From: a virus
Reading direction: 5' to 3' (one strand)
DNA length: 64,000 bases
IMG/VR virus record: IMGVR_UViG_3300046002_005654
Span: 1 to 64,000 of that record
Part shown: piece by piece, positions 64,000-64,000 of the stretch
Layout: the number at the start of each line of letters is the position of its first letter
How positions within the stretch are numbered: position 1 is the first letter of the stretch
Position numbers and translations under genes: made by a program
The notes under the pieces: model-generated
What the model was told of the DNA's origin: nothing
The model's database searches: none
What the model saw: only the letters and a program-made list of their open reading frames with translations

Positions 64000-64000
64000 T

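Overview
The window looks like about 64 kb of a strictly lytic, AT-rich, crAss-like (Crassvirales-type) podovirus infecting a member of the Bacteroidota. The evidence is the order of the structural genes (terminase, portal, scaffold, major capsid, fibres, ring proteins, a very large tail-tip protein, then a run of giant cargo proteins), a 2508-residue protein carrying a DFDVD motif like that of the crAss-like virion RNA polymerase (Cellulophaga phage phi14:2 gp66), and Bacteroidota-type promoters (TTG or TTA, 19-21 bases, TAnnTTTG). Most starts have A-rich leaders and no Shine-Dalgarno sequence. A flavobacterial host is my inference from the phi14:2 resemblance. No integrase, CRISPR array, rRNA gene or reverse transcriptase was seen. 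Both window edges cut genes.

Layout. Positions 1-7553 are a rightward block of tightly packed early or metabolic genes: an adenosylcobalamin-dependent class II ribonucleotide reductase, an SF2 helicase, a DUF1599-like protein, a metallophosphoesterase, a zinc ribbon and several small unknown proteins. A perfect hairpin at 7562-7601 separates this block from everything to the right, which runs leftward. In transcription order, read from the right edge, the leftward block holds: small regulatory-looking proteins and a chaperonin pair (GroES-like, GroEL) running directly into the large terminase (64.0-57.8 kb); portal, scaffold, capsid and connector genes (57.7-49.8 kb); fibre and receptor-binding genes (49.7-40.2 kb); a lysis cassette of holin-like, XhlA-like, GH19-like and membrane proteins (40.2-38.4 kb); a DEDD exonuclease with its own promoter and terminator (38.4-37.4 kb); tail ring proteins and the large tail-tip ('muzzle'/stabilisation) protein (37.4-30.8 kb); and the cargo module of 1026, 611 and 1866 residues, the virion RNA polymerase, a ferritin, and a 1497-residue protein with a metalloprotease HEISH motif (30.7-7.6 kb).

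How it fits together. The virion would carry its RNA polymerase and ejection proteins into the cell to transcribe early genes. The reductase and other early enzymes supply and process nucleotides. Late genes are expressed from host-like promoters before the portal, scaffold/capsid, exonuclease, cargo and RNA-polymerase operons, and intrinsic terminators after the capsid and connector genes probably step expression down towards the fibres. The chaperonin pair sits where it would assist folding of capsid or packaging proteins.

The most notable points are the GroEL/GroES cassette coupled to the terminase, with a shortened GroEL; a ferritin with a complete ferroxidase centre inside the cargo module; a promoter-palindrome-terminator arrangement before the cargo operon; a pair of identical nine-base promoter elements; and a tRNA-like structured element after the reductase gene. 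Function calls rest on motifs read by eye; no database search was run.
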